Positions 1 to 5,885 of a stretch of DNA of 9,997 bases are shown in pieces. The notes beneath the pieces are model-generated. The model worked only from the letters and a program-made list of their open reading frames with translations, was not told the origin of the DNA and searched no databases. Both the position numbers and the translations under genes were made by a program. Position 1 is the stretch's first letter. Each line of letters starts with the position of its first letter. The DNA lies in contig JAABVY010000100.1 of the NCBI GenBank assembly GCA_011777135.1, positions 1 through 9,997 on the forward strand, given 5' to 3'. The DNA comes from Candidatus Zixiibacteriota bacterium. GTDB lineage: Bacteria > Zixibacteria > MSB-5A5 > JAABVY01.

Positions 1-1
1 A

Positions 2-1753
2 GAGGTTCTGGAAGACCGCGGTCTTGATTTTGAATTACTGGCAGAGGATATTGAGATTGACAACCTGGCAATGGACCGCCGCAGGGATAATCAGAATGTC
101 GAGAAGTATGAATTTCTGTATGAAAAGGATGCTGTGAGGCTTTTGAAAGTTGAACCGCAAGATCTCGAATACCATACAGAGGTTCCGGACCTGTTACCAC
201 TCAAAGAGGATTTAGCGGTAGCCAAATATGTTGAACCACGTGTCCAGAAAGAAGCTCTGGATGTTCTCGACATAGGTCTCGATTCATTGATAAATCTTGT
301 CGAGCCGGATTCGGTAACGTCGTATCTCTATCGGCTCCAGGCATTCTATCGAAGGGTGGCGGGGACAGACTCGGTTTATGCCGCGCGTAACTGGCTGGTA
401 TCCAGATTTGAGCAGTATGGTTATGATTCAGTTTATACCGATTATTTTCTGGCGGATGTCTATGCCGGAGAAGCCCCCTGTTACAATGTGGTTGCGGTCA
501 AGGAGGGGACGGTTTATCCAGATCTGCAAATCGTGATCGGAGGCCATTATGACGGTGTTCCCGGCTCTCCTGCTGTGGACGACAACGGGACCGGTACTGC
601 CGGAGTGCTTGAGATGGCCAGAGTGCTCCAGGACATAGAGACGAACCTGACCCTTGTTTTTATAGCGTTCGATGCCGAGGAATGGGGGCTGCATGGCTCG
701 GAGCATTATGCTATTACTGCCAAAAACAGAGGAGACCAGATACTATTCATGTTTAACATGGATATGATCGGTCACATCGAAAACAGCAACCGGGCTCTCC
801 TTTATCATGGTGATGATAACATATATGCTCAAAGCTGGATCGATATTGCAACTCCACTTGTCGGAATCCAGGGATATCTGGCCGGATCATCGGTAAGCTC
901 CGATCATTATCCATTTACGGAAGTCGGCTACAACGGAGTCTTTCTGCATGAATACGAATTCTCCTATGTTTATCATTCCAACTATGATAGTACGACATAT
1001 ATCAATTTCGATTATACCGCCCGTATGATTAAAGGCTCGCTTGCATTAGTTTATGCTATGTCACAGAGCGATGATTTTGATCAGGATGGAATAGTGAATG
1101 CGGATGACAATTGTTTGATCGTTCCAAATTTTGACCAAGTTGATTATGATGGTGACCTTGTGGGCGACGCCTGCGACAATTGTCCTGAAGTGCAGAATCC
1201 TGATCAAAGTGATGAGAATCATGACGGCATTGGAGATGCCTGTGACGGTGATGTGCACATTGCCGAGAATGCTCCTCCGGTTGGTTACATTGGACAACAG
1301 TATTCGTATGAATTCGAGGGGTTTGGCGGAACCGAGCCATACAGCTGGAGAAAAATCTTCGGGCAGATACCCTACGGCCTGACTTTGCATGGCGATACTA
1401 TTGGAACCATTGAGGGTGTGCCCACCTGGGTTTCGACATATGTTTTTGCTATGGAGATGACGGATGCGAGTAATCCGCCGCTCAAGGACACGGCGACATT
1501 CAGTATAACGGTCACAGATCCTGTTTATACATGCGGAGATGCGAATAATGATGGTGACGTCAACTTAAGCGATGCGGTCACAATAATAAACTATGTATTC
1601 ATCGGGGGTCCTCCGCCTGAACCGTTCATTTCGGGTGAGGTGAATTGCGATGGCATGGTTAATGTTAGCGATGCTGTCTGGATCCTGAATTACGTTTTCG
1701 TGGGCGGCTCAGAACCATGTGATTCAGATGGAGATGGAAACCCTGACTGTTAA
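2..1753 (+). CDS. Secreted M28 family zinc aminopeptidase with TSP3, Ig-like and dockerin domains (5' end missing)
   Basis: The frame is open to the left edge, so the true start and any signal peptide lie outside; 23 codons precede the first visible Met at 71, used here as residue 1. Family M28 enzymes cleave N-terminal residues from peptides using two zinc ions. All metal and catalytic positions appear present: H159 (GGHYDG), D171 (AVDDNGTG), E203-E204 (FDAEEWG), D231 (NMDMIGH) and H302 (YHSNYDS). The N-terminal ~80 residues are acidic and resemble a propeptide. Residues 335-393 are thrombospondin type 3 calcium-binding repeats, 401-483 a putative Ig (He_PIG-like) domain, and 488-545 a type I dockerin with two calcium loops (D490-D501 and E523-D534). 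The protein ends in a P-C-D-x-D-G-D tail with a final Cys. Family and order are clear; substrate and cell-surface partner are unknown. A strong terminator follows, so this is the end of its transcript. Confidence 0.93.
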   Translation, partial: EVLEDRGLDFELLAEDIEIDNLAMDRRRDNQNVEKYEFLYEKDAVRLLKVEPQDLEYHTEVPDLLPLKEDLAVAKYVEPRVQKEALDVLDIGLDSLINLVEPDSVTSYLYRLQAFYRRVAGTDSVYAARNWLVSRFEQYGYDSVYTDYFLADVYAGEAPCYNVVAVKEGTVYPDLQIVIGGHYDGVPGSPAVDDNGTGTAGVLEMARVLQDIETNLTLVFIAFDAEEWGLHGSEHYAITAKNRGDQILFMFNMDMIGHIENSNRALLYHGDDNIYAQSWIDIATPLVGIQGYLAGSSVSSDHYPFTEVGYNGVFLHEYEFSYVYHSNYDSTTYINFDYTARMIKGSLALVYAMSQSDDFDQDGIVNADDNCLIVPNFDQVDYDGDLVGDACDNCPEVQNPDQSDENHDGIGDACDGDVHIAENAPPVGYIGQQYSYEFEGFGGTEPYSWRKIFGQIPYGLTLHGDTIGTIEGVPTWVSTYVFAMEMTDASNPPLKDTATFSITVTDPVYTCGDANNDGDVNLSDAVTIINYVFIGGPPPEPFISGEVNCDGMVNVSDAVWILNYVFVGGSEPCDSDGDGNPDC

Positions 1754-1774
1754 GGCGATTCCCCATGAATTAAT

Positions 1775-1803
1775 AAAGCCCGCCAATGATTTGGCGGGCT
1801 TTT
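1775..1803 (+). terminator. Rho-independent terminator of the M28 peptidase gene
   Basis: A perfect 12-bp stem (AAAGCCCGCCAA, 1775-1786, with TTGGCGGGCTTT, 1791-1802) closes a TGAT loop and ends in a T run, 22 bases after the stop codon. The A-tract on the 5' side means it could also work for a minus-strand transcript. Confidence 0.93.
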
Positions 1804-1812
1804 AAATATCTG

Positions 1813-1922
1813 GCCCACCGTTTTAGTCGCTCTGTCTCAGTTTCTTGTCCTGCTTATGTCCGCAATTGCCGACAGCAGCGGGGCAGCTCTGATGCAAACG
1901 ACAACACTGTAAAACGGTGGGC
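1813..1922. repeat. 110-bp nested inverted repeat (MITE-like or structured RNA)
   Basis: The ends are a perfect 13-bp inverted repeat: GCCCACCGTTTTA at 1813-1825 and TAAAACGGTGGGC at 1910-1922. Inside, CGCTCTGTC (1828-1836) pairs with GACAGCAGCG (1871-1880) with one bulged base, giving a second nested stem. No long ORF is present and I see no clear target-site duplication next to the ends. A TATC/GATA pair at 1807-1810 and 1924-1927 may weakly extend the outer stem. It could be a small non-autonomous mobile element, a REP-like dyad, or a folded RNA; the sequence alone cannot decide. Confidence 0.6.
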
Positions 1923-1980
1923 GGATAATCCTGGATGAAATCTGGATGAGTCTGATCTATAGTTACTTTACCGGTTTTTC

Positions 1981-2014
1981 AAAAAAACCCACCGCATCAT
2001 CTAATGATACGGTG
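1981..2014 (-). terminator. Rho-independent terminator, minus strand
   Basis: On the minus strand CACCGTATCAT (2014-2004) and ATGATGCGGTG (2000-1990) form an 11-bp stem with one U-G pair and a TAG loop, followed by GG and seven Ts (1987-1981). Read on the plus strand, the wobble becomes a C-A mismatch and no T run follows, so the direction is minus. Confidence 0.75.
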
Positions 2015-2083
2015 AGTGCCTCTTAAAGCTTGATATCGCCATGACAACGATTGGGGACGCACATCATATACTTCAAGAGCGCA
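1981..2083 (-). ncRNA. Candidate small RNA of about 100 nt on the minus strand
   Basis: Between a promoter-like site (2089-2117) and an intrinsic terminator (1981-2014) lies about 70 nt without a credible ORF. Read on the minus strand, its 5' end folds back: TGC-g-CTCTTGAAG (2083-2071) pairs with CTTTAAGAG-GCA (2028-2017), 12 bp with one bulge and one G-U. Within the loop, ATCG (2051-2048) can pair with CGAT (2038-2035). The 5' arm begins where transcription should start and the 3' arm ends just before the terminator stem, as in many trans-acting small RNAs. I do not recognise a known RNA family; the signature motifs of SRP RNA, tmRNA and the common riboswitches are absent. The alternative is that only the terminator matters, ending the transcript of the DUF427 gene 220 bases upstream on this strand. 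Confidence 0.5.
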
Positions 2084-2088
2084 TAAAA

Positions 2089-2117
2089 AAGTTACATGCA
2101 ATTGGCCCTTTTGTCAA
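2089..2117 (-). promoter_or_regulatory. Promoter for the candidate small RNA
   Basis: On the minus strand, a perfect -35 TTGACA (2117-2112) and a -10 TAACTT (2094-2089) are separated by 17 bases, with ATG directly before the -10. The start would fall near 2083. The promoter at 7973-8001 has the same -35, same spacing and same ATGTAACTT. Confidence 0.5.
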
Positions 2118-2234
2118 GACAAATTGAATGCCTTGAAAAGTCCAAAACTAAAGCCGAAACTCTTTAATGTATTGTTGCACATATTATTAGATTCGTTTTT
2201 ATACGTAGAAACATTCACCAGGTTATGGCTAAAT
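2118..2234. other. Gene-free spacer downstream of the DUF427 gene
   Basis: AT-rich sequence with no credible ORF on either strand, no terminator hairpin and no repeat that I can see. A plus-strand frame that starts here and runs into 2235-2501 is only the antisense of the DUF427 gene and lacks a ribosome-binding site. Confidence 0.5.
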
Positions 2235-2729
2235 TTACCATCCCCTGCTGCCCGGTTCACCTTTGAAAGGGCCGACTATGTTTTTGGTAATCCAGCCCCC
2301 GTAAAAATTGCCCGGCTGCGGGATGGCCATCTCGCCGTCAACAAAACAGGCATCCATCGGCGACGCATAAAATGCGACATGATTTTTAACTCCGGCGTAT
2401 TCAGGACTGGGATCGGGGTAATACCAGGCTGCATTTTCTGCCTCCGCCTGGTTTACCACTACGTGATAATACCTCGCTGTTCCTTTCCATTCGCAGAATG
2501 ATTCCTTATCTGATTCATGCAGGCATTCCATACGGATATCCTCTGGAGGAATATAGTAAACAGGTGGGTGGCTGGTTTCGAGTATCCTCCTGGACCTGAC
2601 AGTATCTGCAATAGTGACCCCGTTAAAAATGACCTTGATCCTCTTTCTAAAATCCTCCGTGCGGGGCGGACGAGGGTAGGCCCAGACCGATTCCTGACCG
2701 GGACCCGGTTCTATTCTTACAGGCTTCAT
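2235..2729 (-). CDS. DUF427 domain-containing protein
   Basis: A 164-residue cytoplasmic protein made almost entirely of a DUF427 (Pfam NTP_transf_9) domain, a small beta-rich fold whose biochemical role is not established. Family hallmarks are present: S-V-W-x-Y-P-R-P-P near the N-terminus, V-I-A-D-T ... L-E-T-S-H-P-P-V-Y-Y-I-P-P-E-D, F-C-E-W-K-G-T-A-x-Y-Y, A-A-W-Y-Y-P-D-P, V-A-F-Y and the C-terminal F-Y-G-G-W-I-T ... V-G-P-F-K-G. The start at 2729 is chosen because AAAGGGA sits 3 bases upstream; a Met eight codons earlier (2753) has no ribosome-binding site and its codons contain that Shine-Dalgarno. The gene lies 88 bases downstream of ybdG on the same strand and may share its transcript, although a promoter-like site lies in the gap. 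No signal peptide or membrane segment is visible. Confidence 0.92.
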   Translation of the reverse strand: MKPVRIEPGPGQESVWAYPRPPRTEDFRKRIKVIFNGVTIADTVRSRRILETSHPPVYYIPPEDIRMECLHESDKESFCEWKGTARYYHVVVNQAEAENAAWYYPDPSPEYAGVKNHVAFYASPMDACFVDGEMAIPQPGNFYGGWITKNIVGPFKGEPGSRGW

Positions 2730-2751
2730 GATTCCCTTTCTATTGAAATAC

Positions 2752-2780
2752 ATTAGAATGTATAATCATCTGATTAACAA
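2752..2780 (-). promoter_or_regulatory. Possible promoter of the DUF427 gene
   Basis: On the minus strand TTGTTA (2780-2775), a 17-base spacer and TCTAAT (2757-2752) lie in the gap between ybdG and the DUF427 gene. The match is moderate and the region is AT-rich, so chance is possible. Confidence 0.3.
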
Positions 2781-2817
2781 TAAATCCGTGGAAATTGTTC
2801 AAATTGCTGGCGGATGT

Positions 2818-4059
2818 TTAATAGCGAATCCTGGAAAGCTCACGGAAGTCATTTCCGGTGGGATTCTGGAATACCCGCAGGTCAAACAAAGGCACAACTG
2901 CCAGTATGTGATCAAAGATGTCCGCTTGAATAGCCTCATAATTGGCCCAGACCTGGTCTTTACTAAAAACGTAGATTTCAATCGGCAAGCCGGTCGGGCC
3001 GGGGGGAAGATGTCTGACCAGGAATGTCATATCGTTACGGACCATAGGATGATTTTTTAGATATGCAATAATATAGGCCCTGAAAGTGCCGATATTTGTG
3101 AGATTCCTGCCGTTAATCAGCTCCGATGTGTCGATATCGTGTTCACGGTTATATTCCGCGATCTCCTTTTCCTTGGATTCCAGATAGTCCTTGATAAGCT
3201 GATATTTTTTGAATCTTTCCAGCATGGCCGGATTAACGAATTTTATGGAGGACATATCGATATAGACTGCCCTCTTGATTCGTCTTCCTCCCGACTCCTG
3301 CATTCCGCGCCAGTTCTTGAATGAATCGGCAATAAGTGCATAAGCTGGAATTGTTGTGATTGTCTTATCCCAGTTCTGGACTTTTACGGTAGTGAGAGTA
3401 ACATCGATAACGTCCCCATCAGCACCATACTTGGGCATCTCGATCCAGTCACCGATCCGCACCATATCATTATTGGTCAGCTGAACCGAGGCAACAAGGC
3501 CTAGAATGGAATCCTTGAAGACGAGGATGATGACCGCTGTCATTGCACCAAGTCCGGTCAAAAGCGGCCAGACGGAGCGGTTGAAAAGTGCGGCAATAAT
3601 GATCAGGATCGCGAATGCGGCGGCAATTATCTGGGCAACCTGCAGGTAGCCTTTGATCGGTTTCTGTTTGGAGATGTCGTAGGTAATATAAATGTCATTG
3701 ACAGCATTCAGGAACGCTCCCAGGGTACGCAGCCCCACCAGGACCATGTAGACATAGGCCAGGCGCGTGATTAGATCCTCAATTGGGGGAAATAATGGTG
3801 CGCAGAGATATATTACAATCGCCGGCGCGAACTGCGAAAGACGTCTGAAAAACCTCCGCTGCAGAAGCGCATCATCCCATCTTGTTCGTGTCCTTTTTAT
3901 AAAGCGGGAGAGAGCGACGAGCAAGATGCTGCGGGTGACATAGCTGGATATGTAGGCCAGCAGGATTACTCCGATAGAGAGCAATATCCATTTCAGGTAA
4001 AGCGATAATGACTCTGATAATCCCAGGTCTATCAGCCAATTTTGCAGACTTTCAACCAT
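2818..4059 (-). CDS. ybdG: YbdG-type mechanosensitive channel (MscS family)
   Basis: A 413-residue inner-membrane protein, close to the 415 residues of E. coli YbdG, a MscS-family channel subunit involved in the response to mild osmotic downshift. Hydrophobic segments lie at about 22-42, 74-90, 97-119 and 137-158, followed by the pore-lining segment at 163-193 (T-G-L-G-A-M-T-A-V ... L-V-F-K-D-S-I-L-G-L-V-A). The MscS beta domain follows with N-N-D-M-V-R-I-G-D-W-I-E-M-P-K-Y-G-A-D-G-D-V-I-D-V and T-T-V-K-V-Q-N-W-D-K-T-I-T-T-I-P. Residues 246-262 (S-F-K-N-W-R-G-M ... G-G-R-R-I-K-R) and the C-terminal I-Q-A-D-I-F-D-H-I and P-T-G-N-D-F-R motifs are specific to the YbdG branch. The start is supported by AGGA 3 bases before the ATG. 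A 6-bp hairpin (4074-4088) sits just upstream of that site. It is divergent from the gene at 4261. Confidence 0.95.
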   Translation of the reverse strand: MVESLQNWLIDLGLSESLSLYLKWILLSIGVILLAYISSYVTRSILLVALSRFIKRTRTRWDDALLQRRFFRRLSQFAPAIVIYLCAPLFPPIEDLITRLAYVYMVLVGLRTLGAFLNAVNDIYITYDISKQKPIKGYLQVAQIIAAAFAILIIIAALFNRSVWPLLTGLGAMTAVIILVFKDSILGLVASVQLTNNDMVRIGDWIEMPKYGADGDVIDVTLTTVKVQNWDKTITTIPAYALIADSFKNWRGMQESGGRRIKRAVYIDMSSIKFVNPAMLERFKKYQLIKDYLESKEKEIAEYNREHDIDTSELINGRNLTNIGTFRAYIIAYLKNHPMVRNDMTFLVRHLPPGPTGLPIEIYVFSKDQVWANYEAIQADIFDHILAVVPLFDLRVFQNPTGNDFRELSRIRY

Positions 4060-4099
4060 TAATCCTACTCCCGAATGGTCTCACCATTGAATCAGGCAT

Positions 4100-4128
4100 A
4101 AGTAAAGCAAAGCAGTCTCTTATTACAA
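4100..4128 (-). promoter_or_regulatory. Possible promoter of ybdG
   Basis: On the minus strand TTGTAA (4128-4123), a 17-base spacer and TTACTT (4105-4100) lie 41 bases upstream of the start codon. The -10 is a poor match to consensus but resembles the TAACTT seen at two better promoters in this window. Confidence 0.25.
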
Positions 4129-4193
4129 GTTTTTTTTGAAATAGAAAGGCCGGCCCACTTTTGCCATACTGGATTATGCTTTACGGTTAATTC

Positions 4194-4221
4194 TTGCAAA
4201 AACGATATTTTATAGTATTAT
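4194..4221 (+). promoter_or_regulatory. Promoter of the secreted dockerin protein gene
   Basis: TTGCAA (4194-4199), a 16-base spacer and TATTAT (4216-4221) precede the gene, giving a leader of about 30 bases that ends in the ribosome-binding site GGGAGAG (4248-4254), 6 bases before the ATG at 4261. Confidence 0.45.
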
Positions 4222-4260
4222 AAGTAATAAGACCAGAATTACCTTCCGGGAGAGATAGAA

Positions 4261-5697
4261 ATGAAAGTTGTATTCAGATTAGTCGCCTTGCTTGCCTGCA
4301 TGTTTTGGGCCATGAGCAGTCCCGCACAGGACATACCAACGCCCTATGTTCCTGATTTCACCAGCGCGCCCGCAATCATGACGCAATTCGAGTTCGATGT
4401 TACCGATTCCATATTTGCGGATACTCTGGCGATGCATCAAATAATCTATCGCGATCAGCCGGAAACATCATGGAGCAGCAGCCAGGCAGGATTTGTCTAT
4501 CATATATGCAGCACCTTTACATTCTCCGGACAGATAAATTATATTCCGACCTCGGATATCCTGGAATGGTACTGGAGATCGGAAAATGATACCGCTGTTG
4601 TCAGCCAGTCGCCCAAAAACGGAGGTGATGATTTCCCTGCTCCCGATTATCTGATTGCTGACATGGGCGCTGATCCGGCGGGTGATGCAGAGAATGCCTC
4701 GGGCAGTTACCTTGATATCACTCATCTCTATGCAAGTTATTCCGACACAAAATTGTATTTCCGTCTCGAGAATAACGGCGGAGGATTTCCTACCAGCCAG
4801 GGCCTGTTTACATATTTCATTTATTCCGTCGGAATCCTTGATCCAAACACAACGGATTCAGTTGCTTATGCTCTGGTTTATGCCAATGTGCCGGGTCTTT
4901 TCAGCCCGGGTTTATACGTTATGGATGCTGTGGACAGCTCTTTTTCGCAAATCGCTTCAATCACCACCAGCATTTCAGGGAATATGCTCAATATGTCCTG
5001 CAATATATCCGATTTGACATCGCAGCCGGCATGGTCCGACTGGCCCCCTCCGGCAGGTTTTATTGGAATAGCTCCGGTAACCGCGACCGCCGTGTTTACA
5101 GACCTTTCCATCAATGATTTCGGCAAATCCGGGGTATTTGTACCTAAATCCAATCTGCTCGATTTCAGCCTGGAGAATAATTCTCCCCAGATTTCCGATC
5201 CGGTTGTTTCACTATTAGGGGAGGATACGATTATAGCGGAGATATCCTATACCGATCCGGATTCGCATCTGCCCACAGTAAGAAATTTCGTCTTTGAGGG
5301 CATAGAATATCCGATGCTTGCATGTGTTAAAAGCTATGAAACAGGAGCCCTTTTTGAACAAAGCACGACTGTGACCGAGACCGGGTGGTATGATTATTAT
5401 TTCCAGTTTTCCGACGGTTTGGATACTGTAGTTACTCCTCTGGATTCAATATATGTTGAAATTATCACATATATTTGCGGTGATGCCAGCGGGGATGAGA
5501 CCGTTAATGTCAGCGATGCAGTTTATCTGATAAACTATATCTTCCTGGGCACTGCTGCACCCGATCCTCTTGAATCGGGTGATGTGAACTGCGACGGGAC
5601 TATCAATGTCAGCGATTCGGTCTGGATAATCAATTTCGTCTTTCTGGGAAGCAATCAGCCATGCGATGTGGATGGCGATGATATACCCGATTGCTGA
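4261..5697 (+). CDS. Secreted protein of unknown function with C-terminal dockerin module
   Basis: A 478-residue exported protein. The N-terminus is a signal peptide (K2, R6, hydrophobic 7-18, likely cut at S-P-A|Q-D after residue 22). I do not recognise the body. Residues 130-290 contain D-P-A-G-D-A ... L-D-I-T-H-L-Y-A-S-Y-S-D-T-K-L-Y-F-R-L-E, a pattern typical of DOMON/CBM9-like beta sandwiches that bind sugars or haem; this is a guess from style. Residues 307-402 look like an Ig-type domain (I-S-Y-T-D-P-D-S ... Y-Y-F-Q-F-S-D-G-L-D). Residues 406-460 are a type I dockerin with calcium loops D408-D419 and D441-D452, followed by a P-C-D-V-D-G-D tail ending in Cys. The final 73 residues align without gaps to the end of the M28 peptidase. 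No catalytic motif is visible, so a binding or structural role is more likely than an enzymatic one. No convincing terminator follows; the 188 bases to the next gene are AT-rich with T-run dyads. Confidence 0.88.
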   Translation: MKVVFRLVALLACMFWAMSSPAQDIPTPYVPDFTSAPAIMTQFEFDVTDSIFADTLAMHQIIYRDQPETSWSSSQAGFVYHICSTFTFSGQINYIPTSDILEWYWRSENDTAVVSQSPKNGGDDFPAPDYLIADMGADPAGDAENASGSYLDITHLYASYSDTKLYFRLENNGGGFPTSQGLFTYFIYSVGILDPNTTDSVAYALVYANVPGLFSPGLYVMDAVDSSFSQIASITTSISGNMLNMSCNISDLTSQPAWSDWPPPAGFIGIAPVTATAVFTDLSINDFGKSGVFVPKSNLLDFSLENNSPQISDPVVSLLGEDTIIAEISYTDPDSHLPTVRNFVFEGIEYPMLACVKSYETGALFEQSTTVTETGWYDYYFQFSDGLDTVVTPLDSIYVEIITYICGDASGDETVNVSDAVYLINYIFLGTAAPDPLESGDVNCDGTINVSDSVWIINFVFLGSNQPCDVDGDDIPDC

Positions 5698-5885
5698 AAT
5701 ACAAATATAGGGTAGATTCAAACAGAATTATTTTTGTTTCTTTTTTTGAAACATTAGACCACCACCTACGAAAATAAGAAATAACCTCAACCTTTTTTGA
5801 AAAAAGCAAACTTAGTTACAACATCGGCAGCGGGGGCTTTGTATGGCAGGGAGAGTAGTCTAAAATTTTCATGGAAGGAGTTACC

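Noticed and set aside
1056..1390. Overlapping frames on both strands in the TSP3 region
   Set aside because: These arise from the repetitive Asp/Asn/Gly codons of the TSP3 repeats and give low-complexity translations.
1931..1950. Direct repeat CTGGATGA, two copies
   Set aside because: Only eight bases and two copies; no larger unit or context supports function.
2124..2501. Plus-strand frame of 125 codons
   Set aside because: Most of it is antisense to the well-supported DUF427 gene; there is no ribosome-binding site and the translation has no recognisable pattern.
2730..2753. Earlier ATG for the DUF427 protein
   Set aside because: No ribosome-binding site precedes it, and AAAGGGA lies inside the added codons, directly before the Met at 2729.
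4148..4155. GGCCGGCC palindrome upstream of the gene at 4261
   Set aside because: A single 8-bp palindrome outside the promoter elements, with no second copy, is not evidence of an operator.
5871..5885. Earlier ATG for the TPR protein
   Set aside because: Its codons contain the GGAAGGAG site that serves the ATG at 5886, and no ribosome-binding site precedes 5871. The later start gives a clean signal peptide.
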